Below are positions 38,064 to 46,506 of a DNA stretch of 64,000 nucleotides, one piece after another. The DNA is from Bacteroidota bacterium (lineage in GTDB: Bacteria > Bacteroidota > Bacteroidia > Chitinophagales > Chitinophagaceae): positions 241,717 through 305,716 of the forward strand of contig JAIUNV010000005.1 of NCBI GenBank assembly GCA_020161435.1. The letters run 5' to 3'. The notes beneath the pieces are model-generated. The model did no database searches. It saw only the letters and a program-made list of their open reading frames with translations, and was not told the DNA's origin. A program made the position numbers and the translations under genes. How positions within the stretch are numbered: position 1 is the stretch's first letter; each line of letters begins with the position of its first letter.

Positions 38064-38996
38064 ATGAGCACCAAAGAGAAACAGTTGGAAGAATTTGAGA
38101 GTCGGTTGACAGGCGATGATTTAGCAGCCAATACCACCGAAGACTCAAGGCTTTCCTGGTTTAAGCGTAAGCACAAAGGCATTACTACTTCTACATCGGA
38201 GAAGCGGGAAACCCCCGATGGTTTGTGGACGATGTGCCCATCGTGCAAGTTTACCTGCACTACCATTGAGCTCAAAGAGAACTACTACGTTTGCCCCAAG
38301 TGCAATCATCATCACCGTATTGGCAGCGATGAATATTTCGAAATCCTTTTTGACGAAAAAGAATACCAACGTTTGTTCGACGAAATCCGCAGCAAGGACT
38401 ACCTCGGCTTTGTGGATTTGAAACCGTATCAAAAACGACTGGAAGAAACCTGGTCAAAAACCGACCTGCACGATAGCATGAGTGTGGCGTATGGCAAAGT
38501 GGGCGGCTTTGATTTGGTAGTGGCTTGTATGGATTTTGAATTCATTGGTGGTAGCCTCGGCAGTGTAATGGGTGAAAAAATATGCCGTGCTGCCGACTAT
38601 TGTCTGGAGCACCGCATTCCGTTTATGATCATCAGCAAGAGCGGTGGTGCCCGTATGATGGAAAGTGCCTTCAGTCTTATGCAACTGCCTAAAACATTGG
38701 GTCGCTTGTCGCTGCTTTCTGATGCAAAGATTCCATACATTTCTCTGTGTACCGACCCCACATTCGGTGGCACCACGGCTTCGTTTTCTATGCTGGGCGA
38801 TATCATCATTGCAGAGCCCAATGCCCTCATTGGTTTTGCAGGCCCGAGGGTAATTAAAGAAACCATCAAGAAAGATTTACCGAAAGGATTTCAGCGGTCA
38901 GAGTTTTTGCTCGAACATGGTTTCCTCGATTTTATTGTAGACAGAAAAGAACTGAAAGCAAAGCTGGCGCAAATGCTGGATTTGTTTCAGCACTAA
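38064..38996 (+). CDS. accD: Acetyl-CoA carboxylase carboxyltransferase subunit beta
   Basis: A 310-residue protein with the AccD zinc ribbon CPSCKFTC...CPKCNHH (residues ~54-77) and the crotonase-like core: GGSLGSVMGEKICRAADYCL, SKSGGARMMESAFSLMQLPK and DPTFGGTTASFSMLGDIIIA. With AccA it transfers the carboxyl group from biotin to acetyl-CoA, the first step of fatty-acid synthesis. accA is not in the window. A terminator follows at 39004. Confidence 0.96.
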   Translation: MSTKEKQLEEFESRLTGDDLAANTTEDSRLSWFKRKHKGITTSTSEKRETPDGLWTMCPSCKFTCTTIELKENYYVCPKCNHHHRIGSDEYFEILFDEKEYQRLFDEIRSKDYLGFVDLKPYQKRLEETWSKTDLHDSMSVAYGKVGGFDLVVACMDFEFIGGSLGSVMGEKICRAADYCLEHRIPFMIISKSGGARMMESAFSLMQLPKTLGRLSLLSDAKIPYISLCTDPTFGGTTASFSMLGDIIIAEPNALIGFAGPRVIKETIKKDLPKGFQRSEFLLEHGFLDFIVDRKELKAKLAQMLDLFQH

Positions 38997-39003
38997 ATAA
39001 CAG

Positions 39004-39028
39004 AAGCGCCAATTGCGGCGCTTTTTTT
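39004..39028 (+). terminator. Terminator of accD
   Basis: AAGCGCC (39004-39010), loop AATTGC, GGCGCTT (39017-39023), then a T-run. It lies eight bases after the accD stop and 17 bases before smpB. Confidence 0.7.
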
Positions 39029-39044
39029 AACGGGATGGTGTAGC

Positions 39045-39482
39045 ATGGCAATCAGTAACAAACAGGCATATCACGAATACTTCATTGAGCAAACCTATAC
39101 GGCGGGGCTGGTGCTTACCGGTACCGAAGTAAAAAGCTTACGGGCAGGCAAAGCCAGCTTCAATGATGCCTATTGTTTGTTTCATAAAGGCGAGCTGTAT
39201 ATTAAAAGCCTGCACATCAGCGAGTACAAGTTGGGCACCATTTACAACCACCTACCCACGCAGGAACGCAAATTGCTGCTTACCAAAAAAGAATTGAAAA
39301 AGCTGGAAGCCAAAATGAAAGAGAAGGGCTACACGATTGTGCCCCTTAAAATATTTTTTGCAGAAAGCGGCTACGCCAAAATTGAAATTGGTTTGGGCAA
39401 GGGTAAGAAGCTACACGACAAGCGGGAAACCCTCAAGCAAAAAGATGTGGACCGCGAAATTAAACGCTACATCAAGCGGTAA
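39045..39482 (+). CDS. smpB: SsrA-binding protein SmpB
   Basis: A 145-residue protein with the OB-fold signatures YTAGLVLTGTEVKSLRAGKA and YIKSLHISEYKLG, followed by RKLLLTKKELKKL and a basic tail (GKGKKLHDKRETLKQKDVD). SmpB delivers tmRNA to stalled ribosomes in trans-translation. No tmRNA gene was found near it in this window. The next gene starts three bases after its stop. Confidence 0.96.
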   Translation: MAISNKQAYHEYFIEQTYTAGLVLTGTEVKSLRAGKASFNDAYCLFHKGELYIKSLHISEYKLGTIYNHLPTQERKLLLTKKELKKLEAKMKEKGYTIVPLKIFFAESGYAKIEIGLGKGKKLHDKRETLKQKDVDREIKRYIKR

Positions 39483-39485
39483 ACG

Positions 39486-40298
39486 ATGCGGCTGCTTGTC
39501 TTTATATGCTTGCTTGTATTAGTGCTGCAGTCTTGCATGCAACAGCGCATTGCAAAGCATTTTCCTGCAATCAATCATTCTTCAGCATGTAGCGGCACAC
39601 AGTTTTTTGCATTGGCCAAAAGTTATAATTGGCAGCAGCGGGATTCGCTGGCCATGGAGTGGTTTATGCAAGGCCATGTGCCCGATTTCTTTCTTCGCTT
39701 TGCACCCATTCGGGTAACCATGAAAGACAGCAACGGGCATGCGTTTCGATTGACTTATTGGGTATCTCCCGATTATTTTGTGGTAGGCAACAATGAAGAT
39801 TGGGTGCGGGTACCTATTACGCCAATGGCTGCTCAACGCCTGCTCGATACAGTGCATGCCATACTGCCCACCCGCAAAATGGTGGATGATACTTACCTGC
39901 AATCAACAGTGAAACTGGCACCATTGCCCATGTTTGTTTTTCGGGACAGTAGTGTTACCATGTATCAGCATCACCTTATGATAGAAGGCCAGCGCCAACA
40001 ACGCAAAGGATTAATTGCTGGTATAAAAAAAGATGTGGTCACCACTTCAAAATTGCTAACTGACAAACGTGCTAATCGGGTGGCCATTTATGGATGGCAT
40101 CAACCCAATGGACAACCGATTCAGCCTTTGTACACCGGGCATGTAAACTGGTATGTTGATTACAGCCACGGCATTCGCTTTGTGCATGCCACTGGTAAAC
40201 TCAATGGTAAAAAAGTGCAGTTAACAAACCTGCTTTCGAATCCGCAACTCGCAGCATTGCTCTGCACCGAAGACAGTTGCGGTTATGTACGCTTCTAA
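39486..40298 (+). CDS. Lipoprotein of unknown function
   Basis: A 270-residue protein with a lipoprotein signal peptide (MRLLVFICLLVLVLQSC; Cys17). The mature part includes FFLRFAPIRVTMKDSNGHAF, LTYWVSPDYFVVGNNEDWVR and a C-terminal half with VAIYGWHQPNGQPIQPLYTG. These regions are conserved in look, but I cannot name the family. The HVNWYVDYSHGIRFV segment might suggest an enzyme, but no catalytic motif is certain. It is tightly coupled to smpB (three-base gap). Confidence 0.6.
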   Translation: MRLLVFICLLVLVLQSCMQQRIAKHFPAINHSSACSGTQFFALAKSYNWQQRDSLAMEWFMQGHVPDFFLRFAPIRVTMKDSNGHAFRLTYWVSPDYFVVGNNEDWVRVPITPMAAQRLLDTVHAILPTRKMVDDTYLQSTVKLAPLPMFVFRDSSVTMYQHHLMIEGQRQQRKGLIAGIKKDVVTTSKLLTDKRANRVAIYGWHQPNGQPIQPLYTGHVNWYVDYSHGIRFVHATGKLNGKKVQLTNLLSNPQLAALLCTEDSCGYVRF

Positions 40299-40460
40299 AG
40301 ATGCTTTGCAATTTCTCTTTCTACTTCATCTAAGAAGCCTTTCGTACATCATATTTGCCGTTCATGAATTGGTCAGGAAAATGCGCCATTCAGGCACAAT
40401 TTGGTTTTTGAGCCGCATGATGTGAAGCAGTTTTACAGCCTTCATATCAAACGAACGCAC

Positions 40461-42884
40461 ATGAAAAACACACCAATCATTACACTGCTGTTATTGTTTT
40501 TGCTGCCTGCTTTGGCCATGGCACAACCCACAGGAAAAGTAAAAGGTACGGCTAAAGAAGGGGCTACTATTTCGTTATTAAAAGCCACGGACTCTGCAGT
40601 GGTGAAGATGGCTGTGGCAGGTAGCGGCGGCCAATTTGAAATGGAACAATTGAGTTGGGGCAACTACCTGTTACAAATACATGCAGTTGGTTTTGAAGCA
40701 TACATCTCGAATAAGTTTTCGCTGAATGATGCGGCGCCGACCTACGATGCTGGAATGCTAAAACTACAACCACTCAGCAATGAACTCAACAATGTAACGG
40801 TAACGGCCCGCAAGCAAATGGTAGAAGTACAGGCCGATAAAACTGTTGTGAATGTGGATGCTATGATTTCGAACACCGGTGCCACTGCATTGGAAGTGTT
40901 GGAAAAATCGCCTGGCATTTCGGTAGACAGAGATGGTAATATCAGCATGCGGGGCAAGCAGGGCGTAATGGTATTGATTGATGGCAAACCCAGTTATTTA
41001 ACGGGTGCCGATTTGGTAAACCTGCTCAGCTCCATGACGGCCAATCAACTCGATCAGATTGAACTGATGACCAACCCTCCGGCCAAGTATGATGCGGCGG
41101 GTAATGCAGGCATCATCAACATCAAAACCAAAAAGAGCAGGCAGCGTGGCTGGAATGGCAACCTGAATTTGAGCTACGGGCAAGGAAAATATGAGAAGCT
41201 CAACAACAGCCTCAACCTCAATTACCGCAACGAAAAATTGAATGTGTATCTGAATTACAGCCAGCGGCATTTCAAAGATTTCAATAACCTGCTTATCAAT
41301 CGTACCTACTACGATGCCACAGGAAAAGATGTGCAGGGCTATTTTGAGCAGCCCACGTATTTGCTCATCACGGGTAATCACAATAACCTGAAGGCTGGCA
41401 TGGATTTGTACCTGAGTAAGAAAACAACACTTGGTTTTTCAGCGAGTGGTTTCATTTCGCCCAGAAGTTTTGATGGCAAAAGTATCGGCCATTTGAAAGG
41501 TGCCGATGCGGTGACTGACTCGTCTACTTATACCTTTAGCGACAATGGCAATCGTTGGCAAAATGCCGCCTTCAACATCAACCTGCGGCACAGTTTTTCA
41601 AAGAATAGTGAGCTCTCTGCCGATGTAGATTACAACCGTTACGACATGGCGAATAATCAGTTGTTTACCACGCAAATTGTACAGCCATTGGGTCAGGTAA
41701 CGTTCAATGAATTGCTGAAAGGCAACCTGCCATCCGTTATTGATATCTATGCTGCCAAGGCTGATTACAGCTATACTACCAGCAAAGGGGTGAAGTTAGA
41801 AACCGGTTGGAAATCGAGCTATGTACGCACCGACAACACTGCAGATTATTTCTTGTGGGCCAACAGCAACTGGAAGCCGGACTATGATAAAACCAATCAT
41901 TTTGAATACAAGGAAAACATCAATGCTGTGTATATCAACAGCAATAAAAGCTTTGGCAAGCTGAGTGTGCAGGCAGGTTTGCGTTTTGAAAATACCAATT
42001 ACAAAGGCTATCAGCGGGGTAATCCACAAAAGGCAGATTCATCGTTCACCAACAACTACAATAAGTTGTTTCCAACGGTGTACCTCAGCTATCCGCTTGA
42101 TTCAAATCATACGGTGAACCTGAATGTTGGCCGTCGTATTGATCGTCCGGCGTACCAGCAAATGAATCCTTTTTTATTCTTCATCAATAAGTATACGTAT
42201 CAGGTGGGCAACCCCTTTATTCAGCCACAGCTCACTACTACTTTCGAGCTGACACATACGTACAAAAACTGGTTGACGACCACCATCAACCACAGTGAAA
42301 CCAATAAGTACTTTTCTCAAATTTTCAGAACGGAAGGTGAAGTAACCATACTGACGCAAGGCAACCTGGCCAGAATGCGCAACACTAGCCTCAGCATCAA
42401 TGCTCAGTTGAATCCCACCAAGTGGTGGTCGGCCAATGTGAGCGGAACACTGAATAAAAGAGTGGTAAAAGGAGTGGGCAACAATGCCGATTTTGCCAGC
42501 GATAATGTGAGTTTTTCTGCCAATGCCAACAATAACTTTAAGCTTGGCAAGGGATGGAGTGCTGAACTATCGGGCAATTACAATTCCCGTTCTGCAGATG
42601 CGCAGTTTGTAATTGCAGGCTTTGGTCAGGTGTCGGCAGGCATTGCCAAACAGGTGTTGAAAAGCAAAGGCAGTGTAAAGTTGAATGTGCGGGATATTTT
42701 CTTTAGCCAAATCATCAATGGAGATATCCGCTATCAAAATGTGCGGGAGCATTTTAAACAAAGCCGGGATTCAAGAGTGGTGACCCTTTCTTTCTCATAT
42801 CGCTTTGGCAAAAACTTTAACGACAACCGCCGCAAAACAGGTGGCAGTAGCGAAGAGCAACAGCGGGTAGGTGTTGGTGGTTAA
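40461..42884 (+). CDS. Outer-membrane beta-barrel protein of the TonB-receptor-like OMP_b-brl_3 group
   Basis: About 807 residues. The signal peptide is MKNTPIITLLLLFLLPALAM; an N-terminal regulatory-like domain (residues ~25-110) is followed by a plug (ALEVLEKSPGISVDRDGNIS, VLIDGKPSYLTGADLVNLLS) and a barrel with many aromatic-ended strands. This is the group of Bacteroidota outer-membrane beta-barrel family proteins. The substrate is unknown. ATG 40461 is set by the signal peptide. The gene stands alone and ends at a terminator. Confidence 0.85.
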   Translation: MKNTPIITLLLLFLLPALAMAQPTGKVKGTAKEGATISLLKATDSAVVKMAVAGSGGQFEMEQLSWGNYLLQIHAVGFEAYISNKFSLNDAAPTYDAGMLKLQPLSNELNNVTVTARKQMVEVQADKTVVNVDAMISNTGATALEVLEKSPGISVDRDGNISMRGKQGVMVLIDGKPSYLTGADLVNLLSSMTANQLDQIELMTNPPAKYDAAGNAGIINIKTKKSRQRGWNGNLNLSYGQGKYEKLNNSLNLNYRNEKLNVYLNYSQRHFKDFNNLLINRTYYDATGKDVQGYFEQPTYLLITGNHNNLKAGMDLYLSKKTTLGFSASGFISPRSFDGKSIGHLKGADAVTDSSTYTFSDNGNRWQNAAFNINLRHSFSKNSELSADVDYNRYDMANNQLFTTQIVQPLGQVTFNELLKGNLPSVIDIYAAKADYSYTTSKGVKLETGWKSSYVRTDNTADYFLWANSNWKPDYDKTNHFEYKENINAVYINSNKSFGKLSVQAGLRFENTNYKGYQRGNPQKADSSFTNNYNKLFPTVYLSYPLDSNHTVNLNVGRRIDRPAYQQMNPFLFFINKYTYQVGNPFIQPQLTTTFELTHTYKNWLTTTINHSETNKYFSQIFRTEGEVTILTQGNLARMRNTSLSINAQLNPTKWWSANVSGTLNKRVVKGVGNNADFASDNVSFSANANNNFKLGKGWSAELSGNYNSRSADAQFVIAGFGQVSAGIAKQVLKSKGSVKLNVRDIFFSQIINGDIRYQNVREHFKQSRDSRVVTLSFSYRFGKNFNDNRRKTGGSSEEQQRVGVGG

Positions 42885-42906
42885 TGCAAAATTCCGCTAC
42901 AAACAA

Positions 42907-42941
42907 AAGGCCGCTGATTATTACATCAGCGGCCTTTTTAT
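42907..42941. terminator. Bidirectional terminator
   Basis: AAAAGGCCGCTGAT (42907-42920) pairs perfectly with 42927-42940 around TATTAC, followed by T. It separates the outer-membrane protein from the convergent M42 aminopeptidase. Confidence 0.8.
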
Positions 42942-42955
42942 AATGCTATCAATGA

Positions 42956-44077
42956 TTAATCGAAATAACTGAGGTTGGTTTTTGGGGTCAACACTTTCAG
43001 CGTTTCAAACATCAGTTGAATGGTGCTTTCGATATCTTTTTTGTGCAGCATTTCTACCGTGGTGTGCATGTAGCGCAGCGGGATAGAAATGAGGACCGAA
43101 GGACAACCATCATTGCTGTAAGCAAAGCTGTCGGTATCGGTGCCAGTGCTGCGGCTAAGGGCCCGCCATTGCACATCAATTTTCTTTTTGTCGGCTACAT
43201 CTTCTACCAGGCCCAACAGTTTGTTGTGAATGGCAGGCGCATACGCCAGTGATGGACCTTTGCCGCAAGCCACATCGCCTTCAATGTTTTTGTTGATGAG
43301 CGGCGTAGTGGTATCATGCGTTACATCGGTTACAATGGCCACGTTGGGTTTGATGCGGCGGGCAATCATTTCTGCACCACGCAATCCAATCTCTTCCTGC
43401 ACGGCATTTACCACGTATAAAGAGTAGGGGAGTTTGATGTTGTTTTCTTTGATGAGACGGGCCACTTCGGCAATCATAAAACCACCTACTCGGTTGTCGA
43501 ATGCACGGGCAATGAGGTAGTCGTTGGCCAGTTCATCAAAGCCATCCTGATAGGTAACAACGGCACCTATATGAATGCCGAGTTCTTCTACTTCTTTTTT
43601 GCTGCGGGCACCACAATCGAGCCATAGGTTATCGGTGCGTGGGCTAGGTTCTTTAGTATCGGCAGTACCAATTCGTGTATGAATAGCCGGCCAGCCAAAC
43701 ACCGCTTTCACTGGTCCTTTTTTACCATGAATGAGCACCCGCATCGAAGGTGCAATCTGATGGTCTACACCGCCGTTACGTTTCAGGTACATCAATCCAG
43801 CGTCCGTGATGTAGTTTACAAACCAGCTGATTTCATCCACGTGAGCTTCAATCACCACTTTAAAATCCTGCCCCGGATTGATGATGGCAGCGGCCGAACC
43901 ATAAGGATCTGTAAACTGCTCATCGCTGTATTGCTTTACATAATCGAGCCAAACCTGCTGCCCGCTTTTTTCAAAACCCACAGGGCTGGGTGTATTCAAA
44001 TAATTTTTCAGAAACTGATACGATGCAGCGGGAATGCCTCCCTTTTTACTGCCTTCTTTTTTCTTACTTTTTGCCAT
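42956..44077 (-). CDS. M42-family aminopeptidase
   Basis: About 373 residues, a co-catalytic dizinc peptidase of the tetrahedral M42 type. The metal and catalytic residues are in VIEAHVDEI, LIARAFDNRVGG, NAVQEEIGLRG, IVTDVTHD and LRYMHTTVE. M42 enzymes remove N-terminal residues from short peptides in the cytoplasm. ATG 44077 (MAKSKKKEG) is chosen because conserved sequence follows soon; a longer frame runs into the next gene. It ends a three-gene minus-strand operon that includes the two genes starting upstream at 44969 and 45438. Confidence 0.92.
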   Translation of the reverse strand: MAKSKKKEGSKKGGIPAASYQFLKNYLNTPSPVGFEKSGQQVWLDYVKQYSDEQFTDPYGSAAAIINPGQDFKVVIEAHVDEISWFVNYITDAGLMYLKRNGGVDHQIAPSMRVLIHGKKGPVKAVFGWPAIHTRIGTADTKEPSPRTDNLWLDCGARSKKEVEELGIHIGAVVTYQDGFDELANDYLIARAFDNRVGGFMIAEVARLIKENNIKLPYSLYVVNAVQEEIGLRGAEMIARRIKPNVAIVTDVTHDTTTPLINKNIEGDVACGKGPSLAYAPAIHNKLLGLVEDVADKKKIDVQWRALSRSTGTDTDSFAYSNDGCPSVLISIPLRYMHTTVEMLHKKDIESTIQLMFETLKVLTPKTNLSYFD

Positions 44078-44093
44078 ATTTCTAAATGATTGT

Positions 44094-44969
44094 TTACGTA
44101 GAACGAATGTAAGTATCCAACAAGCCAATGCCAAGGAAAGTTGGCTGCAGTATCAACTGCACATCAAGCCACAGAAAGCGCAGTGGTGCTTTGGGTTGAT
44201 GAAGCGCCCTGATACTCCACCACACAATGAGACACCAGTACAATAAATGCACCGCTATGAATAGAATGGATAATTGAAACTGGAATTGATACACCAGCAA
44301 CAGCATGGCGCCAATACTGCCCAGGAGCAGTATGATGTTTTTCAGCGCTTCTAGACTCCACACTTGTAGCAACGAACGATTCATATACTCTTGATCGATA
44401 GCGGCATCGCGGTTGTCGAAAGGAATGGTAATCATAATGAGAAAGCAAACCCGAAACATTAATAGCAGCATCAATTCAGGAGTCCGTTCATCCCAACTTT
44501 TCAAATCGAAAAGGGTACAGAAAAAAGACCATACAAAAGCCAGCATGCATATCTTCCAGATGCCGTTGTTTTTCCAGCGTTTCATGCGTGTAAACGGCAG
44601 CACGGGAAAGCTGTACGCCAGCGACAAGAGTACAGTGATACCAACCACTTTCAATTGCGTAGTACTCAATTGTAATGGTAAGTAAACATGACTCACAGCT
44701 ATTGCTGCAGCATTTAAAATCAGCAATGCCGGCCAATATTGCAACCAAAATTGCTGCCGGGGTGTGGGCTGCAATTGATGGCTAATGACCTTAGTGTAGA
44801 GGTCGTGGAGGTTGTAAAAAGTATAACAGGCTATTGCCGCCCAAACCAGCTGCTTGGCAATAATGTGTGCAGGATGCATTTGCAGTTGAACCTGCCACAA
44901 TAAAGCAGCCGCAGCAATGGCAATGAGCACATTGCTGTAATAAAGAACGAAGATGCTTTTGCGCAGCAA
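44094..44969 (-). CDS. Polytopic membrane protein, possibly UbiA-like
   Basis: A 291-residue protein with about eight hydrophobic segments. The loop IMITIPFDNRDAAIDQEY vaguely resembles an Asp-rich UbiA prenyltransferase loop, and the opening ILYYSNVLIAIAAAALLW-like segment is also similar. The first Asp-rich motif of UbiA (NxxxDxxxD) is not convincing (YNLHDLYTKV). I therefore call it a UbiA-superfamily-like membrane protein with low certainty. It ends 17 bases before the M42 start and starts right after the lipoprotein gene. Confidence 0.5.
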   Translation of the reverse strand: MLRKSIFVLYYSNVLIAIAAAALLWQVQLQMHPAHIIAKQLVWAAIACYTFYNLHDLYTKVISHQLQPTPRQQFWLQYWPALLILNAAAIAVSHVYLPLQLSTTQLKVVGITVLLSLAYSFPVLPFTRMKRWKNNGIWKICMLAFVWSFFCTLFDLKSWDERTPELMLLLMFRVCFLIMITIPFDNRDAAIDQEYMNRSLLQVWSLEALKNIILLLGSIGAMLLLVYQFQFQLSILFIAVHLLYWCLIVWWSIRALHQPKAPLRFLWLDVQLILQPTFLGIGLLDTYIRST

Positions 44970-44970
44970 A

Positions 44971-45438
44971 TTAATTGCGGATGATTAGTGGTTTGTCGGT
45001 GCTGATGGTGTCACTCACGTTTTTGGCTTTGTCTTTAATCCAGAAATAATAGGTGGTAGTGTCGGGACGGCCGCAAGCCGGGCTGGGCATGGCTACAAAA
45101 CCAGAAACAAACTGACCATTCACAAAATTGATTTCAAATTCGCCTTTTGTATTTGCAGTAGCAGGAAAAGCGGGCACAGGATAGCCAAGGGTTCGATTGC
45201 TGGCATTACAACCTTTGGCACTACTTCTTATAAAAATGCTATCGGTTAAATCGCCTTCTTTATCGGTAAATTCAAGTCGGAAAGTAATGAGTTGGCCACG
45301 GGCTACATCGTAGCTGTCAGCCTTCAGAAATGTCAACTGCGGCTTACTGGTAAACTTGCCTTTTCCACAAGCATACAAAAGCGTTAGTACAGCAAATAAT
45401 GCGCCTACCGTTAAAAGTGATAATCTTTGATGCGACAT
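44971..45438 (-). CDS. Lipoprotein of unknown function
   Basis: About 155 residues starting MSHQRLSLLTVGALFAVL, with Cys in LLYACGKGK as the lipid-attachment site. The mature domain (DVARGQLITFRLEFTDKEGD, then TTYYFWIKDKAKNVSDT) looks like a single immunoglobulin-like beta-sandwich. No function can be given. ATG 45438 is preferred over an upstream one because the signal peptide then starts properly and a -7 box lies five bases before it. It ends one base before the membrane-protein gene and heads this minus-strand operon. Confidence 0.6.
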   Translation of the reverse strand: MSHQRLSLLTVGALFAVLTLLYACGKGKFTSKPQLTFLKADSYDVARGQLITFRLEFTDKEGDLTDSIFIRSSAKGCNASNRTLGYPVPAFPATANTKGEFEINFVNGQFVSGFVAMPSPACGRPDTTTYYFWIKDKAKNVSDTISTDKPLIIRN

Positions 45439-45442
45439 AAAC

Positions 45443-45450
45443 CAAATGTA
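45443..45450 (-). promoter_or_regulatory. -7 box of the lipoprotein-M42 operon
   Basis: On the minus strand this reads TACATTTG, an exact TAnnTTTG match, ending five bases before the ATG at 45438. No clear TTG at -33 was found. It would give an almost leaderless mRNA. Confidence 0.4.
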
Positions 45451-45458
45451 ATAATAAG

Positions 45459-46454
45459 TTGAATGTAGCTGCAGGCAGTTCATTGCCCAAACATATTTTT
45501 AACGTAACACCAAACGATTTTGTTGCAACAGCCATGCTGGCATATCAGCATCAGCTGCAACACAATGCGGTATACCGGCAATATGTGCAAACCATCCACA
45601 GGTACAGCAATGTTCCTTCAAGCCTTACAGACATTCCTTTTTTGCCCATTTCTTTTTTTAAAACACATGCTGTACAATCATTTGATGGCGTAGCCGAAAT
45701 GATTTTTACCAGCAGTGGTACCACAGGCATGCAACAAAGCCGCCATCTGATAAAAGCGCTATCGATGTATGAGCAAAGTTTTGTGCAAGGGTTTACCCGG
45801 GCTTATGGCGACCCTTCACAATTTGCCTGGCTGTGCCTGCTGCCATCATACATGGAGCGTAGCGGCTCATCGCTCATTTACATGGCAGAACATTTTGTAC
45901 GCCATAGCCAACATAAGGAAAGTGGTTTTTTTCTTCAAGCGGATGAGTCATTAATTGAACGACTCGAACATTGCAGGCAACACCAAATTCCAACCGTTTT
46001 GCTGGGTGTGAGTTTTGCACTGCTCGATTTTGCGGAGCGGCAGCAACATATTGATTTAAGCCACTGTATTATTATGGATACCGGCGGTATGAAAGGCCGT
46101 AGAAAAGAACTCACACGGGCCGAATTACATGATTATTTGCAGGAAGCATTCAATGTGCCTGCCGTTCACAGCGAGTATGGCATGACGGAATTGTTGAGTC
46201 AGGCATATTCAAAAGGTCATGGCCGTTACTATCCACCTGCATGGATGAAAGTGTTGGTGCGCAGCGAAGAGGACCCTTTTGACCTACACGATACTGGTGC
46301 CGGGTTACTGCTGGTATTAGATTTGGCCAACATTCATAGTTGTTGTTTTATTGAAACGCAAGATGTGGGCCGGGTATACGATGACGGCAGTTTTGAAGTA
46401 CTTGGCCGCATGGACAATTCGGATATTCGTGGTTGCAGCCTGTTGTTGCTATAA
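45459..46454 (+). CDS. LuxE/PaaK-like acyl-protein synthetase
   Basis: A 331-residue adenylate-forming enzyme. The signature MIFTSSGTTGMQQSRHLI is a LuxE-like Ser/Thr/Gly loop, and later MDTGGMKGRRKELTRAEL and SEYGMTELLSQAYS match the LuxE family. LuxE activates acyl groups and hands them to LuxC in luminous bacteria; standalone copies are widespread in Bacteroidota and of unknown role. No LuxC/LuxD-like gene is nearby. It is divergent from the lipoprotein gene with only 20 bases between the starts, so promoters overlap. Confidence 0.8.
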   Translation: MNVAAGSSLPKHIFNVTPNDFVATAMLAYQHQLQHNAVYRQYVQTIHRYSNVPSSLTDIPFLPISFFKTHAVQSFDGVAEMIFTSSGTTGMQQSRHLIKALSMYEQSFVQGFTRAYGDPSQFAWLCLLPSYMERSGSSLIYMAEHFVRHSQHKESGFFLQADESLIERLEHCRQHQIPTVLLGVSFALLDFAERQQHIDLSHCIIMDTGGMKGRRKELTRAELHDYLQEAFNVPAVHSEYGMTELLSQAYSKGHGRYYPPAWMKVLVRSEEDPFDLHDTGAGLLLVLDLANIHSCCFIETQDVGRVYDDGSFEVLGRMDNSDIRGCSLLLL

Positions 46455-46456
46455 AC

Positions 46457-46491
46457 AAAAAGCCCGGTCACTGTTTGTGCCGGGCTTTTTT
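46457..46491. terminator. Bidirectional terminator
   Basis: AAAAAGCCCGG (46457-46467) pairs with CCGGGCTTTTT (46480-46490), then T. It sits between the convergent LuxE-like and protease genes. Confidence 0.85.
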
Positions 46492-46506
46492 ACAAATACG
46501 TTGGAA

